From Casuarius casuarius (Eukaryota; Chordata; Aves; Casuariiformes; Casuariidae): DNA of 64,000 nucleotides. Shown one piece after another: positions 63,801-64,000 of the stretch (position 1 is the stretch's first letter; the number at the start of each line of letters is the position of its first letter). Both the position numbers and the translations under genes were made by a program. Location of the stretch: contig PTFA01000312.1 of NCBI GenBank assembly GCA_003342895.1, forward strand, positions 991,421 through 1,055,420, written 5' to 3'. The notes beneath the pieces were generated by a model that was given only the letters and a program-made list of their open reading frames with translations, did not search any database and was not told where the DNA came from.

Positions 63801-64000
63801 CTTTGAGGGAAGAGTGACCCTTCTCCTACCAAAAAAATCAAGCAATACTGTTATTGAACAAATCCAGTAAGGCTACTGTTGTGGAGAGTGTGGCTAGGGA
63901 ATAAAAATCTGACTGCCCTTATCTTGTAGTGTATCTCAGTTTCTTGAAAAGAAAAGGGCAGTGAAGCAACAGTGGATTTAATATTTCTCAACAGGCATCG
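51825..64000. other. Non-coding single-copy sequence after the CR1
   Basis: This is twelve kilobases with no transposon, RNA gene or coding exon that I can recognise. The longest open frame in the whole window lies here (54789-55271, minus, 160 codons). It is close to the chance maximum and resembles no family. One small hairpin (54770) and one N (58502) are present. Confidence 0.7.
54770..54790. repeat. Perfect hairpin, 9-bp stem and 3-base loop
   Basis: GATCAGATT (54770-54778) pairs with AATCTGATC (54782-54790) around TTT. A few such hairpins are expected by chance in 64 kb. Confidence 0.85.

Noticed and set aside
1..64000. Bacterial-type systems such as operons, CRISPR arrays, phage or toxin-antitoxin pairs
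   Set aside because: The composition, CpG depletion, the CR1 element and the absence of any dense coding show this is vertebrate non-coding DNA. No regularly spaced repeat-spacer array exists.

Overview
This window looks like non-coding nuclear DNA from a vertebrate, most likely a bird. The strongest evidence is a single clear transposon at about 51318-51824: the 3' end of a CR1-type LINE on the + strand, ending in the ATTCTATGA-type terminal motif typical of sauropsid CR1s. Only one recognisable element in 64 kb fits the repeat-poor genomes of birds better than the CR1-richer genomes of crocodilians or turtles. CpG is scarce outside a few patches, and G+C is about 42% (276 of 659 bases counted by hand in eleven scattered lines). 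Eleven isolated single-base Ns point to a draft assembly. The species and the chromosomal locus cannot be told from the sequence.

No protein-coding gene, tRNA, rRNA or snRNA gene could be supported. The longest open frames (160, 153, 145, 140 and 139 codons) are about what chance predicts for this length and composition. None has a recognisable domain, and several are low-complexity. The window is probably intronic or intergenic. A mild G+T excess on the + strand would fit an intron transcribed left to right, but that is weak evidence. A few splice-like segments with open frames (around 1026, 7183, 15645 and 24076) are listed as hypotheses only.

Layout: 1-20 kb is single-copy sequence with short duplications at 333-394, 2017-2065 and 8449-8484, a possible old dispersed repeat pair (2675 and 7631), poly-T tracts and two hairpins near 16-17 kb. 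20-24 kb holds a recent 99-bp tandem duplication, two C13 tracts and a GC/CpG-richer patch. 28-36 kb holds A- and T-rich tracts, a decayed array of about 57 bp, duplications of 26, 58 and 20 bp, and a second CpG cluster. 37-42 kb holds a very stable GC hairpin, AT-rich stretches that resemble conserved non-coding elements, a (GT)8 tract and a 14-nt match to a retroviral tRNA-Pro primer-binding site. 46.8-47.2 kb holds a cluster of inverted repeats, including a 21-bp arm pair. 49-52 kb has a pure pyrimidine tract and the CR1. 52-64 kb is featureless apart from one hairpin.

There are no genes here to work together as a system. The items most worth checking are the inverted-repeat cluster at 46.85-47.16 kb, the primer-binding-site-like relic at 41.05 kb, the recent tandem duplications and the possible dispersed repeat pair.
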